Part shown: piece after piece, positions 42,343 through 54,072 of the stretch
Numbering within the stretch: position 1 is the stretch's first letter
Layout: each line of letters starts with the position of its first letter
Source of the DNA: Kosakonia arachidis
GTDB taxonomy: Bacteria; Pseudomonadota; Gammaproteobacteria; Enterobacterales; Enterobacteriaceae
Direction of reading: 5' to 3'
NCBI RefSeq assembly: GCF_900116535.1
Contig: NZ_FPAU01000003.1
Location: 622,403-686,402, forward strand
Length of the DNA: 64,000 nucleotides
Notes under the pieces: model-generated
The model's input: only the letters and a program-made list of their open reading frames with translations
The model's database searches: none
What the model was told of the DNA's origin: nothing
Position numbers and translations under genes: made by a program

Positions 42343-45018
42343 TCACCCTTTATCGTTTGGATTGAGGGCCTCTGTCAACCGTTGTTGTACCTCCTTTTGT
42401 AGCGCATTATTAAGGCCACGCCGGTCGGCAGTTGCGATTATGAATAAATCTTCTACTCGCTCACCAATGGTTGTAATTCTGGCACCATGAAGCGAAATTC
42501 CCAGATCCGCGAACACCTGACCGACCCGCGCCAGCAAGCCTGGCTGATCAAGAGCAATCAGTTCCAGGAACGATTTTCTGTCGGTGTGTGTCGGCAGGAA
42601 ATTCACCTCAGTATCCACAGTAAAGTGGCGTAGTTTAGCTGGCTGGCGACGCGGTTGCGGCGGCTGCCAGCTGCGCTGGGTAATTGCCTGCTCCAGCCCG
42701 AAGCAGATAGCATCGTGACGATCGGCGGAGAGCGGGCTGCCATCCGGCTCTAATACAATGAAGGTATCCATCGCCATGCCGTCGCGCGTAGTAAAGATTT
42801 GCGCGTCATGGACGCTGAGGTTGCGTCTGTCGAGTTCGGCGCAGACGGCGGCAAACAGATACGGCCTATCTGGGCTCCAGATAAAGATCTCGGTACCGCC
42901 GCGCGTTGCTTGCGGGCTCAGCAGGATCATCGGTTTGCTCAGATCGTGCTGCAATAAGTGTCGCGCATGCCAGGCAAGCTGATTTGGGCTGTGGCGAACA
43001 AAATAGTTAGCGCGGCAGCGTGCCCAGATCTGATGCAATTGTTCTTCATCAATATTGTCCATCCGCAACAGCGCCAGTGCCTGCAACTGATGGTGGCGTA
43101 CACGTTCGCGCATATCTGGCGTGTTTTGCATGCCGCGGCGCAGCTGTTTTTCGGTGGCGAAATAGAGTTCGCGCAACAGGCTCTGTTTCCAGCTATTCCA
43201 CAGTGTTTCATTGGTGGCGCAAATGTCTGCGACGGTCAGGCAAACAAGAAAGCGCAGGCGGTTCTCCGTTTGCACCTCTTCGGCAAACTGTTTGATCACT
43301 TCCGGATCCTGAATATCGCGGCGCTGGGCGGTGACCGACATCAGCAAGTGATGGCGTACCAGCCACGCGACGAGCTGGGTTTCCCGTGAGTTCAGCCCGT
43401 GTAATTCCGAAAACTTCAATACATCCTGCGCGCCGAGCACCGAGTGATCGCCGCCACGACCTTTGGCGATATCATGGAACAAAGCGGCAATCAGTATCAG
43501 CTCCGGGTGCGTCAGGCGAGGCCAGAGCTCCACGCATAAGGGGTGTTTATTGCGTGTCTCTTCTTTGCCGAAGCTCTCCAGTTTCAGCAGCACACGGATG
43601 GTATGTTCGTCCACCGTATAAGCGTGGAACAGGTCAAACTGCATCTGACCCACAATGTGCGACCACTGCGGCATATAAGCCCACAGTACGCTGTGGCGGT
43701 GCATCGGCAGCAGCCCGCGGCTGACCGCGCCGGGGTGGCGAAGCATGCTGAGGAAAATTGAGCGCGCTTCCGGGATATAGCACAGCGGCTGTGTCAGATG
43801 GCGACGCGCGTGTCGCAGATGGCGCAGTGTGGTGGAGTAGATCCCGGTAATAGTGCTGTTGCGTACCATGATATAAAACATGCGCAAAATCGCCTGCGGC
43901 TCACGAATGAACAGCGTCTCATCGCGCAGGTCGATCAGTGTACCGCGCAACTGGAACTCATCATCAATTGCGCGGGGCTTTTCATCAGCAGTCAACGCCA
44001 GAATGGCTTCGTCAAAGAGTTGCAGCAGCATCTGATTCAGTTCGCCGACGCGGCGCGTGACGCGGAAGAAATCTTTCATCATATGCTCAACTGGCTGATT
44101 ACCTTCGCCCACGTAATTCAGACGTTGGGCAACGCTGAGCTGCCGATCAAAAAGCAGACGATTGTCGTAGCGATTTAGCTCCAGATGCAGCGCAAAGCGG
44201 ATCCTCCACAACAGATGCAAACACTCATTCAGCTCATTGCGTTCGGCTTCGGTCAAAAAGCCGAAACCGACCATTTCATCCAGCGATGTTGCGCCAAAAT
44301 GACGGCGAGCAACCCACTGCAATGTATGGATGTCGCGCAGCCCGCCGGGGCTACTTTTTATATCCGGCTCAAGATTATAGCTGGTGCCGTGATAGCGCTG
44401 GTGGCGTTCATTTTGCTCCACTACTTTGGCCGGGAAGAAGGTTTCGGAAGGCCAGAAATCATCGCTAAAGATGTGCTTTTGCAGTTCCAGGAACAGTGCG
44501 ACATCGCCAATTAGCAGCCGCGATTCAATCAGGTTCGTGGCGACAGTGAGATCCGATAAACCCTCCTGCAAACACTCATTTAGCGTGCGCACGCTATGGC
44601 CGACTTCCAGTTTCACATCCCACAGGAGTGTCAGGAGTTCGCCGATCTTCTGTGCCTGTTCATCAGGTAGCTTGCTACGACTGAGTATCAGCAGATCGAT
44701 ATCCGATAAGGGGTGCAATTCACCCCGACCGTAACCGCCTACCGCAACCAGTGCGATATCGCCGACTTCACCGAAACCATACTCCAGCCACAAGCGCTGC
44801 AAAAGTTGATCGATAAATTCGGTGCGGGCTTCAATCAGTTGTTCCGCGGAAATGCCCGCGTCGAAAACGTGTCCCAGCCACTGCTGAAAGGTATCAATGT
44901 GCGCTTTAATACTGGCGCACAGCAATTCGTCCTGGGGCCAGGTACCAGGATAGGCCGGCTGGCCTGGGAGGGTGGGTTGTACTGTACTGACAAACTGTTC
45001 GGAAGAGAGATTACTCAT
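42343..45018 (-). CDS. glnD: Bifunctional uridylyltransferase/uridylyl-removing enzyme GlnD
   Basis: Nitrogen sensor that uridylylates PII (GlnB, GlnK) when glutamine is low and removes UMP when it is high. The 891-residue protein has a nucleotidyltransferase domain ([15 protein letters not shown] at 94-108), a central HD domain ([13 protein letters not shown], near 514-526) that does the removal, and two C-terminal ACT domains (around 710-790 and 818-880) that bind glutamine. It is one residue longer than E. coli, and the first 45 residues vary most. It is upstream of dapD and 155 bases downstream of map. Confidence 0.96.
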   Translation of the reverse strand: MSNLSSEQFVSTVQPTLPGQPAYPGTWPQDELLCASIKAHIDTFQQWLGHVFDAGISAEQLIEARTEFIDQLLQRLWLEYGFGEVGDIALVAVGGYGRGELHPLSDIDLLILSRSKLPDEQAQKIGELLTLLWDVKLEVGHSVRTLNECLQEGLSDLTVATNLIESRLLIGDVALFLELQKHIFSDDFWPSETFFPAKVVEQNERHQRYHGTSYNLEPDIKSSPGGLRDIHTLQWVARRHFGATSLDEMVGFGFLTEAERNELNECLHLLWRIRFALHLELNRYDNRLLFDRQLSVAQRLNYVGEGNQPVEHMMKDFFRVTRRVGELNQMLLQLFDEAILALTADEKPRAIDDEFQLRGTLIDLRDETLFIREPQAILRMFYIMVRNSTITGIYSTTLRHLRHARRHLTQPLCYIPEARSIFLSMLRHPGAVSRGLLPMHRHSVLWAYMPQWSHIVGQMQFDLFHAYTVDEHTIRVLLKLESFGKEETRNKHPLCVELWPRLTHPELILIAALFHDIAKGRGGDHSVLGAQDVLKFSELHGLNSRETQLVAWLVRHHLLMSVTAQRRDIQDPEVIKQFAEEVQTENRLRFLVCLTVADICATNETLWNSWKQSLLRELYFATEKQLRRGMQNTPDMRERVRHHQLQALALLRMDNIDEEQLHQIWARCRANYFVRHSPNQLAWHARHLLQHDLSKPMILLSPQATRGGTEIFIWSPDRPYLFAAVCAELDRRNLSVHDAQIFTTRDGMAMDTFIVLEPDGSPLSADRHDAICFGLEQAITQRSWQPPQPRRQPAKLRHFTVDTEVNFLPTHTDRKSFLELIALDQPGLLARVGQVFADLGISLHGARITTIGERVEDLFIIATADRRGLNNALQKEVQQRLTEALNPNDKG

Positions 45019-45121
45019 TTATCGCCACCCATTCGGCATACGGGGTTATGTAGAGACAAATTAAAAGAGATGGTAAGAAATGAAAAGTCGTTTATATCTA
45101 TGACGCTGACGGAAAAAAGGC

Positions 45122-45150
45122 AAAAAAAAACGGCCCACAGAGCGGACCGT
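45122..45150 (-). terminator. Rho-independent terminator of map
   Basis: On the minus strand, ACGGTCCGC and GTGGGCCGT pair (with G-T wobbles) around a TCT loop, followed by a run of nine T. It begins about 24 bases past the map stop. Confidence 0.85.
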
Positions 45151-45173
45151 TGAGGTAGCTTAAGTGCGCCAAC

Positions 45174-45965
45174 TTAGGCGGCAGTCAGCGCTGCGTTGAT
45201 GGTGTCATCTTTACGCAGTGTCAGGATCTCACAGCCGGTTTCTGTCACTACGATGGTATGTTCATATTGCGCCGACAGGCTGCGGTCTTTGGTTTTTACC
45301 GTCCAGCCATCTTTCATGGTGCGAATACGGTAATCACCAGCATTGACCATCGGTTCAATCGTGAAAGTCATACCAGCCTGCAATATAACGCCGCCGTCGT
45401 CTGCATCATAGTGCAGAACCTGCGGCTCTTCGTGAAAGACACGGCCAATACCGTGACCGCAATATTCTCGCACCACAGAAAAGCCCTGTGCTTCAACGTA
45501 TTTTTGGATTGCGGCGCCCAGCGTACGCAGACGGATACCCGGTTTCACCATGCGCAGTGCCAGGTAAAGGCTCTCTTGGGTGACGTGGCACAGGCGCTCG
45601 CCCAGTATGGTTGGTTTGCCGACAATAAACATTTTAGACGTGTCGCCGTGATATTCGTCTTTGATGACGGTCACGTCGATATTGACGATATCGCCATCTT
45701 TCAGGTGTTTTTCGTCATCCGGAATGCCGTGGCAAACCACTTCATTAATAGAGATGCATACGGATTTCGGGAAACCGTGATAACCGAGGCAGGCGGAGAT
45801 CGCATGCTGCTCGTTAACGATGTAGTCGTTGCAGATGCGATCCAGCTCGCCAGTGGTGACGCCCGGTTTAATGTGCGGTTCGATCATTTCGAGCACTTCG
45901 GCGGCGAGACGGCCGGCGACGCGCATTTTTTCAATTTCTTCAGGAGTTTTAATAGAGATAGCCAT
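45174..45965 (-). CDS. map: Methionine aminopeptidase (type I)
   Basis: Removes the initiator methionine from new proteins with small second residues. Metal ligands Asp97, Asp108, His171, Glu204 and Glu235, and substrate His79, fall at exactly the E. coli positions in a 263-residue protein. It is divergent from rpsB, so a processing enzyme for new chains is next to the ribosomal protein operon, as in other enterobacteria. Confidence 0.98.
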   Translation of the reverse strand: MAISIKTPEEIEKMRVAGRLAAEVLEMIEPHIKPGVTTGELDRICNDYIVNEQHAISACLGYHGFPKSVCISINEVVCHGIPDDEKHLKDGDIVNIDVTVIKDEYHGDTSKMFIVGKPTILGERLCHVTQESLYLALRMVKPGIRLRTLGAAIQKYVEAQGFSVVREYCGHGIGRVFHEEPQVLHYDADDGGVILQAGMTFTIEPMVNAGDYRIRTMKDGWTVKTKDRSLSAQYEHTIVVTETGCEILTLRKDDTINAALTAA

Positions 45966-46085
45966 GGATTGAGTCCGTCAGCGTCGAATTTTTCGACTAT
46001 ACCAGGTTAGTGCTATCAATGGTAACAGTCAGGCGCGGCTTGTGCCAAATTGAGAATCGGTAACAGCACGCTGCGTCAACAACTA

Positions 46086-46115
46086 TTGGTTTCCTGCCGC
46101 ATTTTGTGGTATAAA
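46086..46115 (+). promoter_or_regulatory. Promoter of rpsB-tsf
   Basis: TTGGTT (46086-46091) and TATAAA (46110-46115) are 18 bases apart; the -10 has a TGG extension. A GC-rich discriminator (GCGCGCC) follows, as in stringently controlled promoters that DksA and ppGpp repress. Confidence 0.7.
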
Positions 46116-46121
46116 GCGCGC

Positions 46122-47000
<879 letters not shown>

Positions 47001-47051
47001 TAAGGCACGCTCTCTGAGCCCCTTATTGAGCAGGTAGTACCGAGTTTGGTT

Positions 47052-47078
47052 AGGGGGCCTGTTTATGGCCCCCTTTTT
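47052..47078 (+). terminator. Intercistronic terminator/attenuator between rpsB and tsf
   Basis: GGGGGCC and GGCCCCC form a perfect stem around a 7-base loop, followed by five T. Since tsf has no obvious promoter of its own here, this probably reduces rather than abolishes tsf transcription. Confidence 0.85.
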
Positions 47079-47140
47079 CACTTTTAAGCCTGTTTGGTTC
47101 CTGTAACCGTGCAGGTCATATCTCTCCCGAGGATTAAAGA

Positions 47141-47992
47141 ATGGCTGAAATTACCGCATCCCTGGTAAAAGAGCTGCGCGAACGTACTGGCGCAGGCATG
47201 ATGGATTGCAAAAAAGCGCTGACTGAAGCGAATGGCGACATCGAGCTGGCGATCGAGAACATGCGTAAATCTGGTGCGATCAAAGCGGCGAAAAAAGCAG
47301 GCAACGTTGCTGCTGATGGCGTGATCATCACTAAAATCGACGGCACCTACGGCATCATTCTGGAAGTTAACTGCCAGACTGACTTCGTTGCTAAAGATGG
47401 CGGTTTCCAGGCATTTGCGAACAAAGTTCTGGACGCAGCTGTTGCTGGCAAAATCACTGACGTTGAAGCTCTGAAAGCACAGTTCGAAGAAGAGCGTGTA
47501 GCACTGGTTGCTAAAATCGGTGAGAACATCAACATCCGTCGCGTATCTTCTCTGGAAGGTGATGTTCTGGGCTCTTACCAGCACGGCGCGCGCATCGGTG
47601 TTCTGGTTGCGGCTAAAAATGCTGACGAAGAGTTGGTTAAACAGCTGGCCATGCACATCGCTGCAAGCAAGCCGGAATTCGTTAAGCCGGAAGACGTGTC
47701 CCCTGAAGTGGTAGAAAAAGAGTACCAGGTTCAGTTGGATATCGCCATGCAGTCTGGCAAGCCGAAAGAAATCGCAGAGAAAATGGTTGAAGGCCGCATG
47801 AAGAAATTCACCGGCGAAGTTTCTCTGACTGGTCAGCCTTTCGTTATGGAGCCGAGCAAAACCGTTGGTCAACTGCTGAAAGAGCATAACGCTGACGTGA
47901 CTGGCTTCATTCGCTTCGAAGTGGGTGAAGGCATCGAGAAAGTTGAGACTGACTTCGCAGCAGAAGTCGCTGCCATGTCCAAGCAGTCTTAA
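47141..47992 (+). CDS. tsf: Translation elongation factor Ts
   Basis: Guanine nucleotide exchange factor that recycles EF-Tu. The 283 residues equal E. coli. The N-terminal UBA-like domain with [12 protein letters not shown] and the core motif [10 protein letters not shown] (residues about 76-85), which touches the EF-Tu magnesium site, are intact. Codon bias is very strong. It is second in the rpsB operon and ends at its own terminator. Confidence 0.99.
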   Translation: MAEITASLVKELRERTGAGMMDCKKALTEANGDIELAIENMRKSGAIKAAKKAGNVAADGVIITKIDGTYGIILEVNCQTDFVAKDGGFQAFANKVLDAAVAGKITDVEALKAQFEEERVALVAKIGENINIRRVSSLEGDVLGSYQHGARIGVLVAAKNADEELVKQLAMHIAASKPEFVKPEDVSPEVVEKEYQVQLDIAMQSGKPKEIAEKMVEGRMKKFTGEVSLTGQPFVMEPSKTVGQLLKEHNADVTGFIRFEVGEGIEKVETDFAAEVAAMSKQS

Positions 47993-48004
47993 TCATAAAA
48001 AAGG

Positions 48005-48029
48005 AGCCGCCTGAGGGCGGCTTCTTTTT
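48005..48029 (+). terminator. Terminator of tsf
   Basis: AGCCGCC and GGCGGCT form a perfect 7-bp stem around TGAG, then TCTTTTT. It starts 13 bases past the tsf stop. Confidence 0.9.
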
Positions 48030-48138
48030 ATGTCCTTCATCTGAAAATCAGCCAGCACACTAGTGTTTGCGCTGGCAGGCGACGTATCATACGCCAGTAT
48101 TAAACCCGTCCAATTGTTGACAGTCTCAGGAAAGAATC

Positions 48139-48864
48139 ATGGCTACCAATGCAAAACCCGTCTACAAACGCATTCTGCTTAAGCTTAGCGGCGAAGCGCT
48201 CCAGGGAGCAGAAGGCTTCGGTATCGACGCAAGTATTCTCGACCGTATGGCGCAGGAAATTAAAGAGCTGGTTGAACTGGGTATTCAGGTTGGCGTAGTG
48301 ATTGGCGGTGGTAACCTGTTCCGTGGGGCGGGTCTGGCGAAAGCGGGGATGAACCGTGTTGTGGGCGACCATATGGGTATGCTGGCGACGGTTATGAATG
48401 GCCTTGCAATGCGTGATGCGTTACATCGTGCCTATGTGAACGCGCGTTTAATGTCTGCTTTTCCGCTGAATGGCGTCTGTGATAATTACAGTTGGGCAGA
48501 AGCGATCAGCTTGTTGCGTAATAATCGCGTTGTGATTTTTAGTGCAGGTACCGGTAACCCGTTCTTCACCACCGATTCCGCAGCGTGTCTGCGCGGCATC
48601 GAAATCGAGGCCGATGTGGTATTGAAAGCAACGAAAGTTGACGGTGTGTACACAGCCGATCCGGTACAGGATCCGACAGCCACCCTGTGTGAGCAACTGA
48701 CCTATACCGAAGTGCTGGACAAAGAACTGAAAGTGATGGATCTGGCAGCCTTTACGCTGGCTCGCGACCACAAATTGCCTATTCGCGTATTTAACATGAA
48801 TAAACCTGGAGCGTTACGTCGCGTTGTCATGGGCGAAAAAGAAGGCACATTGATTACGGAGTAA
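48139..48864 (+). CDS. pyrH: UMP kinase
   Basis: Phosphorylates UMP to UDP in pyrimidine nucleotide synthesis; in E. coli PyrH is hexameric, activated by GTP and inhibited by UTP. The 241-residue amino-acid-kinase fold protein matches E. coli along its length, with [19 protein letters not shown] and the [11 protein letters not shown] segment. It follows the tsf terminator by about 110 bases, so it should have its own promoter. Confidence 0.98.
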   Translation: MATNAKPVYKRILLKLSGEALQGAEGFGIDASILDRMAQEIKELVELGIQVGVVIGGGNLFRGAGLAKAGMNRVVGDHMGMLATVMNGLAMRDALHRAYVNARLMSAFPLNGVCDNYSWAEAISLLRNNRVVIFSAGTGNPFFTTDSAACLRGIEIEADVVLKATKVDGVYTADPVQDPTATLCEQLTYTEVLDKELKVMDLAAFTLARDHKLPIRVFNMNKPGALRRVVMGEKEGTLITE

Positions 48865-49013
48865 TTCCCGTAAGCAATAAATAAAGGTAAGATTCCGCTT
48901 TAATTTATTAAGCAGTCCTTTCTGGCATCTTTGCGGTGCCATTAATTGAACAGACTATACTTAGCACACCCGCCGTATGGCCTGTCTGCGACAAGATTTC
49001 AAGGATCCGTAAC

Positions 49014-49571
49014 GTGATTAGTGATATCAGAAAAGATGCTGAAGTACGCATGGAAAAATGCGTTGAAGCATTCAAAACCCAAATCAGCAAAGTGCGCACT
49101 GGCCGTGCTTCTCCGAGCCTGTTGGATGGCATTGTTGTGGAATATTACGGTACGCCGACTCCGCTGCGTCAGTTGGCCAGCGTGACGGTGGAAGACTCCC
49201 GTACTCTGAAAATCAACGTGTTTGATCGTTCGATGAGCCCGGCTGTTGAGAAAGCGATTCTGACTTCTGACCTGGGCCTGAATCCAAGCTCCGCAGGTAG
49301 CGATATCCGCGTTCCTCTACCTGCGCTGACAGAAGAACGTCGTAAAGATCTGATTAAAGTCGTACGCGGTGAAGCTGAGCAGGCGCGTGTTGCTGTACGT
49401 AACGTCCGTCGTGACGCGAACGATAAAGTGAAAGCGCTGCTGAAAGATAAAGAAATCAGTGAAGATGACGACCGTCGTTCACAGGATGACGTGCAGAAGC
49501 TTACCGACGCTGCGATCAAAAAAGTGGAAGCGGCGCTGGCGGACAAAGAAGCAGAACTGATGCAGTTCTGA
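49014..49571 (+). CDS. frr: Ribosome recycling factor
   Basis: Splits the post-termination ribosome together with EF-G. The 185-residue protein is mostly the three-helix bundle and matches E. coli closely. The frame opens upstream at 48936, but the GTG at 49014, with AAGGAT before it, gives the family start (M)ISDIRKDAE and the standard length. It is 149 bases after pyrH and ends at a strong terminator. Confidence 0.97.
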   Translation: MISDIRKDAEVRMEKCVEAFKTQISKVRTGRASPSLLDGIVVEYYGTPTPLRQLASVTVEDSRTLKINVFDRSMSPAVEKAILTSDLGLNPSSAGSDIRVPLPALTEERRKDLIKVVRGEAEQARVAVRNVRRDANDKVKALLKDKEISEDDDRRSQDDVQKLTDAAIKKVEAALADKEAELMQF

Positions 49572-49588
49572 TTCGAAAAAAACCGACT

Positions 49589-49643
49589 AAAACGCCGTAC
49601 AGAGAGCCAATTAGGTGGCTTTGCTGGCGGCGTTTTGCTTTTT
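49589..49643 (+). terminator. Branched terminator of frr
   Basis: AAAACGCCG (49589-49597) pairs with CGGCGTTTT (49628-49636), and within it AGCCA pairs with TGGCT. A T-rich tail follows. The outer stem alone would make a good terminator. Confidence 0.82.
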
Positions 49644-49668
49644 ATCCTCGCAACATTGTGAGCGTTTA

Positions 49669-50865
49669 ATGAAGCATTTAACCCTTCTGGGCTCAACGGG
49701 GTCTATTGGTTGCAGCACACTTGATGTAGTCCGCCATAACCCTGACCGCTTTTCCGTTACTGCGCTTGTCGCGGGTAAGAACGTTGCCCGTATGATTGAG
49801 CAGTGTCTTGAATTCTCTCCTCGTTTCGCCGTAATGGACGACGCATATAGCGCACAGCAAGTGAAACTGGCACTTCGCGAGCATGGTTGCCGTACTGAAT
49901 TGCTCAGTGGCCAACAAGCAGCCTGCGAAATGGCCGCGCTAAATGGTGTCGATCAGGTGATGGCAGCGATTGTAGGTGCAGCAGGACTGGTGCCTACACT
50001 GGCCGCCATTCGCGCCGGTAAAACCGTTTTACTGGCCAATAAAGAGGCGCTGGTTACCTGCGGGCGTCTGTTTATGGAGGCGGTTAAAGAGAGCGGCGCG
50101 CGGCTTTTGCCAGTTGATAGTGAGCATAACGCTATTTTTCAGAGTTTACCGGAAACAATTCAGCAGAACCTGGGGTACGCTGATCTTAAGCTGAATGGGG
50201 TTTCGTCTATTCTGCTTACCGGGTCTGGTGGTCCGTTCCGGGAGACGCCGCTGTCTGATTTGGCAGCAATGACGCCTGATCAGGCATGTCGTCACCCGAA
50301 CTGGTCAATGGGACGTAAAATCTCCGTTGATTCCGCCACTATGATGAATAAAGGTCTGGAATACATTGAAGCACGCTGGTTGTTCAATGCCGCCGCCCGC
50401 CAGATGGAAGTGCTGATTCACCCGCAATCAGTGATCCACTCCATGGTTCGCTATCAGGATGGCAGTGTTTTGGCGCAGTTGGGTGAGCCGGATATGCGTA
50501 CCCCTATTGCGTATACAATGGCGTGGCCTGAGCGTGTGTCGTCTGGCGTAAATGCCCTCGATTTTTGCAAACTGAGTTCATTAAGTTTCTCAGAGCCTGA
50601 TTTCGATCGCTATCCTTGTCTGAAACTGGCTATTGATGCCTCCGATAAAGGGCAGGCAGCGACAACGGCGCTGAACGCAGCAAACGAGGTCACTGTATCG
50701 GCATTCCTGGCATCTGCCATCCGCTTCACCGATATCGCTGCCCTTAATCTGTCTGTGCTGGAGAAGATGGATTTGCGAGAGCCGCAGAGTATTGATGATG
50801 TACTTGCTGTGGATGCGCAAGCTCGTGAGGTAGCGCAAAAACAAGTGATGCGTCTCTCAAGCTAG
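49669..50865 (+). CDS. dxr: 1-deoxy-D-xylulose 5-phosphate reductoisomerase
   Basis: Converts DXP to methylerythritol 4-phosphate with NADPH, the committed step of bacterial isoprenoid synthesis and the target of fosmidomycin. The nucleotide motif GSTGSIG is at 8-14 and the metal ligands Asp150 and Glu152 sit in [10 protein letters not shown]. The 398 residues match E. coli. The frame opens 18 codons upstream inside the frr terminator, so ATG 49669 is preferred. Downstream, uppS uses the isoprenoid product. Confidence 0.97.
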   Translation: MKHLTLLGSTGSIGCSTLDVVRHNPDRFSVTALVAGKNVARMIEQCLEFSPRFAVMDDAYSAQQVKLALREHGCRTELLSGQQAACEMAALNGVDQVMAAIVGAAGLVPTLAAIRAGKTVLLANKEALVTCGRLFMEAVKESGARLLPVDSEHNAIFQSLPETIQQNLGYADLKLNGVSSILLTGSGGPFRETPLSDLAAMTPDQACRHPNWSMGRKISVDSATMMNKGLEYIEARWLFNAAARQMEVLIHPQSVIHSMVRYQDGSVLAQLGEPDMRTPIAYTMAWPERVSSGVNALDFCKLSSLSFSEPDFDRYPCLKLAIDASDKGQAATTALNAANEVTVSAFLASAIRFTDIAALNLSVLEKMDLREPQSIDDVLAVDAQAREVAQKQVMRLSS

Positions 50866-50966
50866 TGATATTGCAGTCACGAGTAACGGTGCTATTTGTT
50901 AGCGTTGGGCTTCGGTGATATAGTCTGCGCCACAAAATTGCCAGTTTATGATATGGCGGATTGAGT

Positions 50967-50992
50967 AAGCCGTGGTTTGCGCGGCTTTTTTT
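50967..50992 (+). terminator. Terminator between dxr and uppS
   Basis: AAGCCG and CGGCTT pair around a 9-base loop, followed by a run of seven T. It implies that uppS and what follows have some separate transcription. Confidence 0.75.
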
Positions 50993-51051
50993 GCGTAAGG
51001 GCTTTGTATTCCTGAGTACCGCTAAATCCTTTTCAGGGACTAAAACGCGTT

Positions 51052-51810
51052 ATGTTGTCAGCTAACCAACCGATAAGCGAAAATTTGCCAACACATGGCT
51101 GCCGCCATGTTGCGATAATTATGGATGGCAATGGTCGCTGGGCAAAAAGACAGGGGAAGCTCCGTGCCTTTGGTCACAGAGCTGGAGCAAAGTCTGTTCG
51201 CCGTGCTGTCTCATTTGCCGCCAACAATGGTATCGATGCACTGACGCTTTATGCTTTTAGTAGTGAAAACTGGAATCGCCCGGCGCAGGAGGTGAGCGCG
51301 CTGATGGAGTTGTTTGTGTGGGCGTTGGATAGTGAAGTAAAAAGCCTGCACCGCCACAATGTGCGTTTGCGCATCATTGGTGATACCAGCCGTTTTAATA
51401 TGCGTTTGCAGGAGCGTATCCGCAAAGCAGAAGCGTTGACTGCCCAGAATACCGGGCTGACGCTGAATATCGCAGCGAACTATGGTGGTCGCTGGGATAT
51501 TGTCCAGGGAGTCCGGCAATTAGCCGTGCAAGTGCAGGAAGGGCTGTTACGCCCGGATCAAATTGATGAAGAAACGCTTAATAAGCAAATCTGCATGCAT
51601 GAGCTGGCTCCCGTTGATTTAGTGATTAGGACTGGTGGAGAACATCGCATAAGTAACTTTTTACTTTGGCAGATTGCCTATGCCGAACTTTACTTTACTG
51701 ATGTTCTTTGGCCCGATTTTGATGAACAAGACTTTGAAGGTGCGCTGCATGCCTTTGCCAATCGAGAGCGTCGTTTCGGCGGCACCGAGCCTGGTGGCGA
51801 AAACGCCTGA
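51052..51810 (+). CDS. uppS: Undecaprenyl diphosphate synthase (di-trans,poly-cis)
   Basis: Adds eight isopentenyl units to farnesyl diphosphate, giving the C55 carrier lipid for peptidoglycan and O-antigen. The catalytic aspartate is Asp25 in IIMDGNGRW; the [15 protein letters not shown] segment is typical. It has 252 residues against 253 in E. coli, lacking only one of the paired N-terminal methionines. The nearest purine-rich ribosome site (AGGGA) is unusually far, about 13 bases before the ATG, so initiation may be weak. It is also called ispU. Confidence 0.96.
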   Translation: MLSANQPISENLPTHGCRHVAIIMDGNGRWAKRQGKLRAFGHRAGAKSVRRAVSFAANNGIDALTLYAFSSENWNRPAQEVSALMELFVWALDSEVKSLHRHNVRLRIIGDTSRFNMRLQERIRKAEALTAQNTGLTLNIAANYGGRWDIVQGVRQLAVQVQEGLLRPDQIDEETLNKQICMHELAPVDLVIRTGGEHRISNFLLWQIAYAELYFTDVLWPDFDEQDFEGALHAFANRERRFGGTEPGGENA

Positions 51811-51822
51811 TGGGGGTAGCTT

Positions 51823-52680
51823 TTGCTGAAGTATCGCCTGATTTCTGCTTTTGTATTAATTCCCATAGTTATCGCAGCTCTTTTTTGGTTGCCGCTGGTG
51901 GGGTTTGCTATCGTTACGCTCGCTGTTTGTATGCTTGCTGCGTGGGAGTGGGGGCAACTGAGCGGTTTTTCGTACCGTTCTCAGCGGGTTTGGCTGGCGG
52001 TATTATGCGGGCTGATGTTAGCGCTCATGTTGCTGTTGTTGCCGCAATATCATAATAATATTCATCAACCACTGGTGGAGTTCTCGCTTTGGGCCTCGCT
52101 GGCCTGGTGGGTGGTTGCTCTGTTGTTGGTACTGAGCTACCCGGCATCTGCTGTGTTGTGGCGCAACTCCAGAGTTTTGCGTCTTGTGTTTGGTATATTA
52201 ACGATTGTGCCTTTCTTTTGGGGCATGTTGGCGCTGCGTGCCTGGCACTATAACGATAACCACTATGATGGCGCGCTGTGGTTGCTGTATGTCATGATCC
52301 TCGTCTGGGGAGCTGATTCCGGCGCGTATATGTTTGGTAAATTATTCGGCAAGCATAAACTGGCGCCAAAAGTCTCTCCGGGAAAAACCTGGCAAGGTTT
52401 TCTCGGCGGTTTGCTGACCGCCGGGGTAATCTCCTGGGGTTACGGTGCCTGGGCGAATCTTGAGATAGCACCATCTACTCTGCTGATTTGCTCTGTAGTA
52501 GCTGCATTGGCCTCCGTACTGGGTGATTTAACCGAAAGTATGTTCAAGCGTGAAGCCGGTATTAAAGATAGTGGTCATCTTATTCCCGGTCATGGCGGTA
52601 TACTGGATCGCATTGACAGTCTGACAGCGGCAGTACCCGTATTTGCCTGTCTGTTATTGCTGGTTTTCAGGACGATTTGA
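51823..52680 (+). CDS. cdsA: Phosphatidate cytidylyltransferase
   Basis: Makes CDP-diacylglycerol, precursor of all phospholipids, in the inner membrane. The 285-residue protein has about eight helices and the CDP-alcohol signature [20 protein letters not shown] near 227-246, continuing to DRID. It starts at a TTG 12 bases after uppS, preceded by GGGGG, and the length equals E. coli. rseP follows after 11 bases, so uppS-cdsA-rseP is one tight unit. Confidence 0.96.
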   Translation: MLKYRLISAFVLIPIVIAALFWLPLVGFAIVTLAVCMLAAWEWGQLSGFSYRSQRVWLAVLCGLMLALMLLLLPQYHNNIHQPLVEFSLWASLAWWVVALLLVLSYPASAVLWRNSRVLRLVFGILTIVPFFWGMLALRAWHYNDNHYDGALWLLYVMILVWGADSGAYMFGKLFGKHKLAPKVSPGKTWQGFLGGLLTAGVISWGYGAWANLEIAPSTLLICSVVAALASVLGDLTESMFKREAGIKDSGHLIPGHGGILDRIDSLTAAVPVFACLLLLVFRTI

Positions 52681-52691
52681 CGGAAGGTTTT

Positions 52692-54041
52692 ATGCTGAGC
52701 ATTCTCTGGAATCTGGCGGCGTTCATAGTTGCGCTGGGTGTGTTGATCACCGTGCATGAATTTGGCCATTTCTGGGTTGCTCGTCGCTGTGGCGTACGGG
52801 TAGAGCGTTTTTCTATCGGCTTTGGCAAAGCGCTCTGTCGTCGTACAGACAAACACGGTACCGAATTTGTGCTTGCCCTTATTCCCCTGGGCGGTTACGT
52901 CAAAATGCTTGATGAGCGCGTTGAGCCTGTTGCTCCGGAAATGCGCCACTACGCCTTCAACAATAAAACAGTTGGTCAGCGCGCCGCTGTTATTGCCGCA
53001 GGTCCAATCGCTAACTTTATCTTTGCCATCTTCGCCTACTGGTTGGTATTCATCATCGGCGTTCCCGGTGTTCGCCCGGTTGTTGGTGAAATAACACCCC
53101 ATTCCATTGCCGCAAATGCGCAAATTGCGCCCGGGATGGAACTTAAATCGATTGATGGCATCGAAACGCCTGATTGGGATGCTGTGCGCTTACAGTTGGT
53201 GTCAAAAATCGGCGATAGCCAGATGACCGTCAGCGTAGCGCCTTTCGGCAGTAACAATCGTCAGGAAAAGGTCGTGGATTTACGTCACTGGGCTTTTCAA
53301 CCTGATAAAGACGATCCGGTAGCCGCGCTGGGTATTCAACCCCGCGCTGCGCAGCTTGAGCCTGTCCTCGCGGAGGTGCAGGTGGGATCAGCGGCCAGTA
53401 AAGCAGGTTTGCAAGCTGGCGACAGGATCGTTAAAGTCGATGGTCAGCAGTTAACTCAGTGGATGACGTTCGTTACTCTGGTGCGTGATAATCCGGGAAC
53501 GCCGTTAGCGTTGGAAGTAGAAAGACAGGGGTCTCCCTTGTCTTTAACACTGATACCGGATACAAAACCCGGTAGCAAAGCAGAGGGTTTCGCGGGCGTT
53601 GTGCCTAAAGTTATTCCACTGCCAGATGAATATAAGACAGTACGCCAGTACGGGCCATTTAGCGCTATCGTTGAAGCCACGGATAAAACGTGGCAATTGA
53701 TGAAGCTGACGGTCAGTATGTTGGGGAAATTGATCACCGGTGATGTAAAACTGAACAACCTCAGTGGGCCAATCTCAATTGCCCAGGGGGCTGGGATGTC
53801 AGCGGAGTTCGGGTTGATTTACTACCTGATGTTCCTCGCATTGATAAGCGTGAACTTAGGCATTATTAACCTGTTCCCATTACCCGTTCTTGATGGTGGG
53901 CATCTGCTGTTTTTGGCGATTGAGAAGCTGAAGGGCGGACCGGTATCCGAGCGAGTTCAAGACTTTAGTTATCGCATTGGCTCTATTTTGCTGGTGCTGT
54001 TAATGGGGCTTGCACTTTTCAATGATTTCTCTCGGTTGTAA
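52692..54041 (+). CDS. rseP: Site-2 zinc protease RseP (regulator of sigma-E)
   Basis: Inner-membrane protease that makes the second cut in anti-sigma factor RseA, freeing sigma-E, and clears leftover signal peptides. HExxH is at His22-Glu23 and His26; the third zinc ligand is Asp401 in [10 protein letters not shown]. Two PDZ domains lie between the first and last membrane helices (about 115-310). It has 449 residues against 450 in E. coli. A TTG five codons upstream overlaps the cdsA stop, but ATG 52692 with GGAAGG is the better start. Confidence 0.97.
   Translation: MLSILWNLAAFIVALGVLITVHEFGHFWVARRCGVRVERFSIGFGKALCRRTDKHGTEFVLALIPLGGYVKMLDERVEPVAPEMRHYAFNNKTVGQRAAVIAAGPIANFIFAIFAYWLVFIIGVPGVRPVVGEITPHSIAANAQIAPGMELKSIDGIETPDWDAVRLQLVSKIGDSQMTVSVAPFGSNNRQEKVVDLRHWAFQPDKDDPVAALGIQPRAAQLEPVLAEVQVGSAASKAGLQAGDRIVKVDGQQLTQWMTFVTLVRDNPGTPLALEVERQGSPLSLTLIPDTKPGSKAEGFAGVVPKVIPLPDEYKTVRQYGPFSAIVEATDKTWQLMKLTVSMLGKLITGDVKLNNLSGPISIAQGAGMSAEFGLIYYLMFLALISVNLGIINLFPLPVLDGGHLLFLAIEKLKGGPVSERVQDFSYRIGSILLVLLMGLALFNDFSRL
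53138..53166 (+). promoter_or_regulatory. Candidate internal sigma-E promoter inside rseP, ahead of bamA
   Basis: GGAACTT (53138-53144) and TCGAAA (53161-53166) are separated by 16 bases, the sigma-E geometry. The -35 is a perfect match and the -10 is acceptable. The bases are also rseP codons, so the match could be chance, but a sigma-E promoter inside rseP serving bamA-skp-lpxD would fit the known stress control of these genes. Confidence 0.4.
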
Positions 54042-54072
54042 GAGAGTTTGTTAGGAAGAACGCATAATAACG

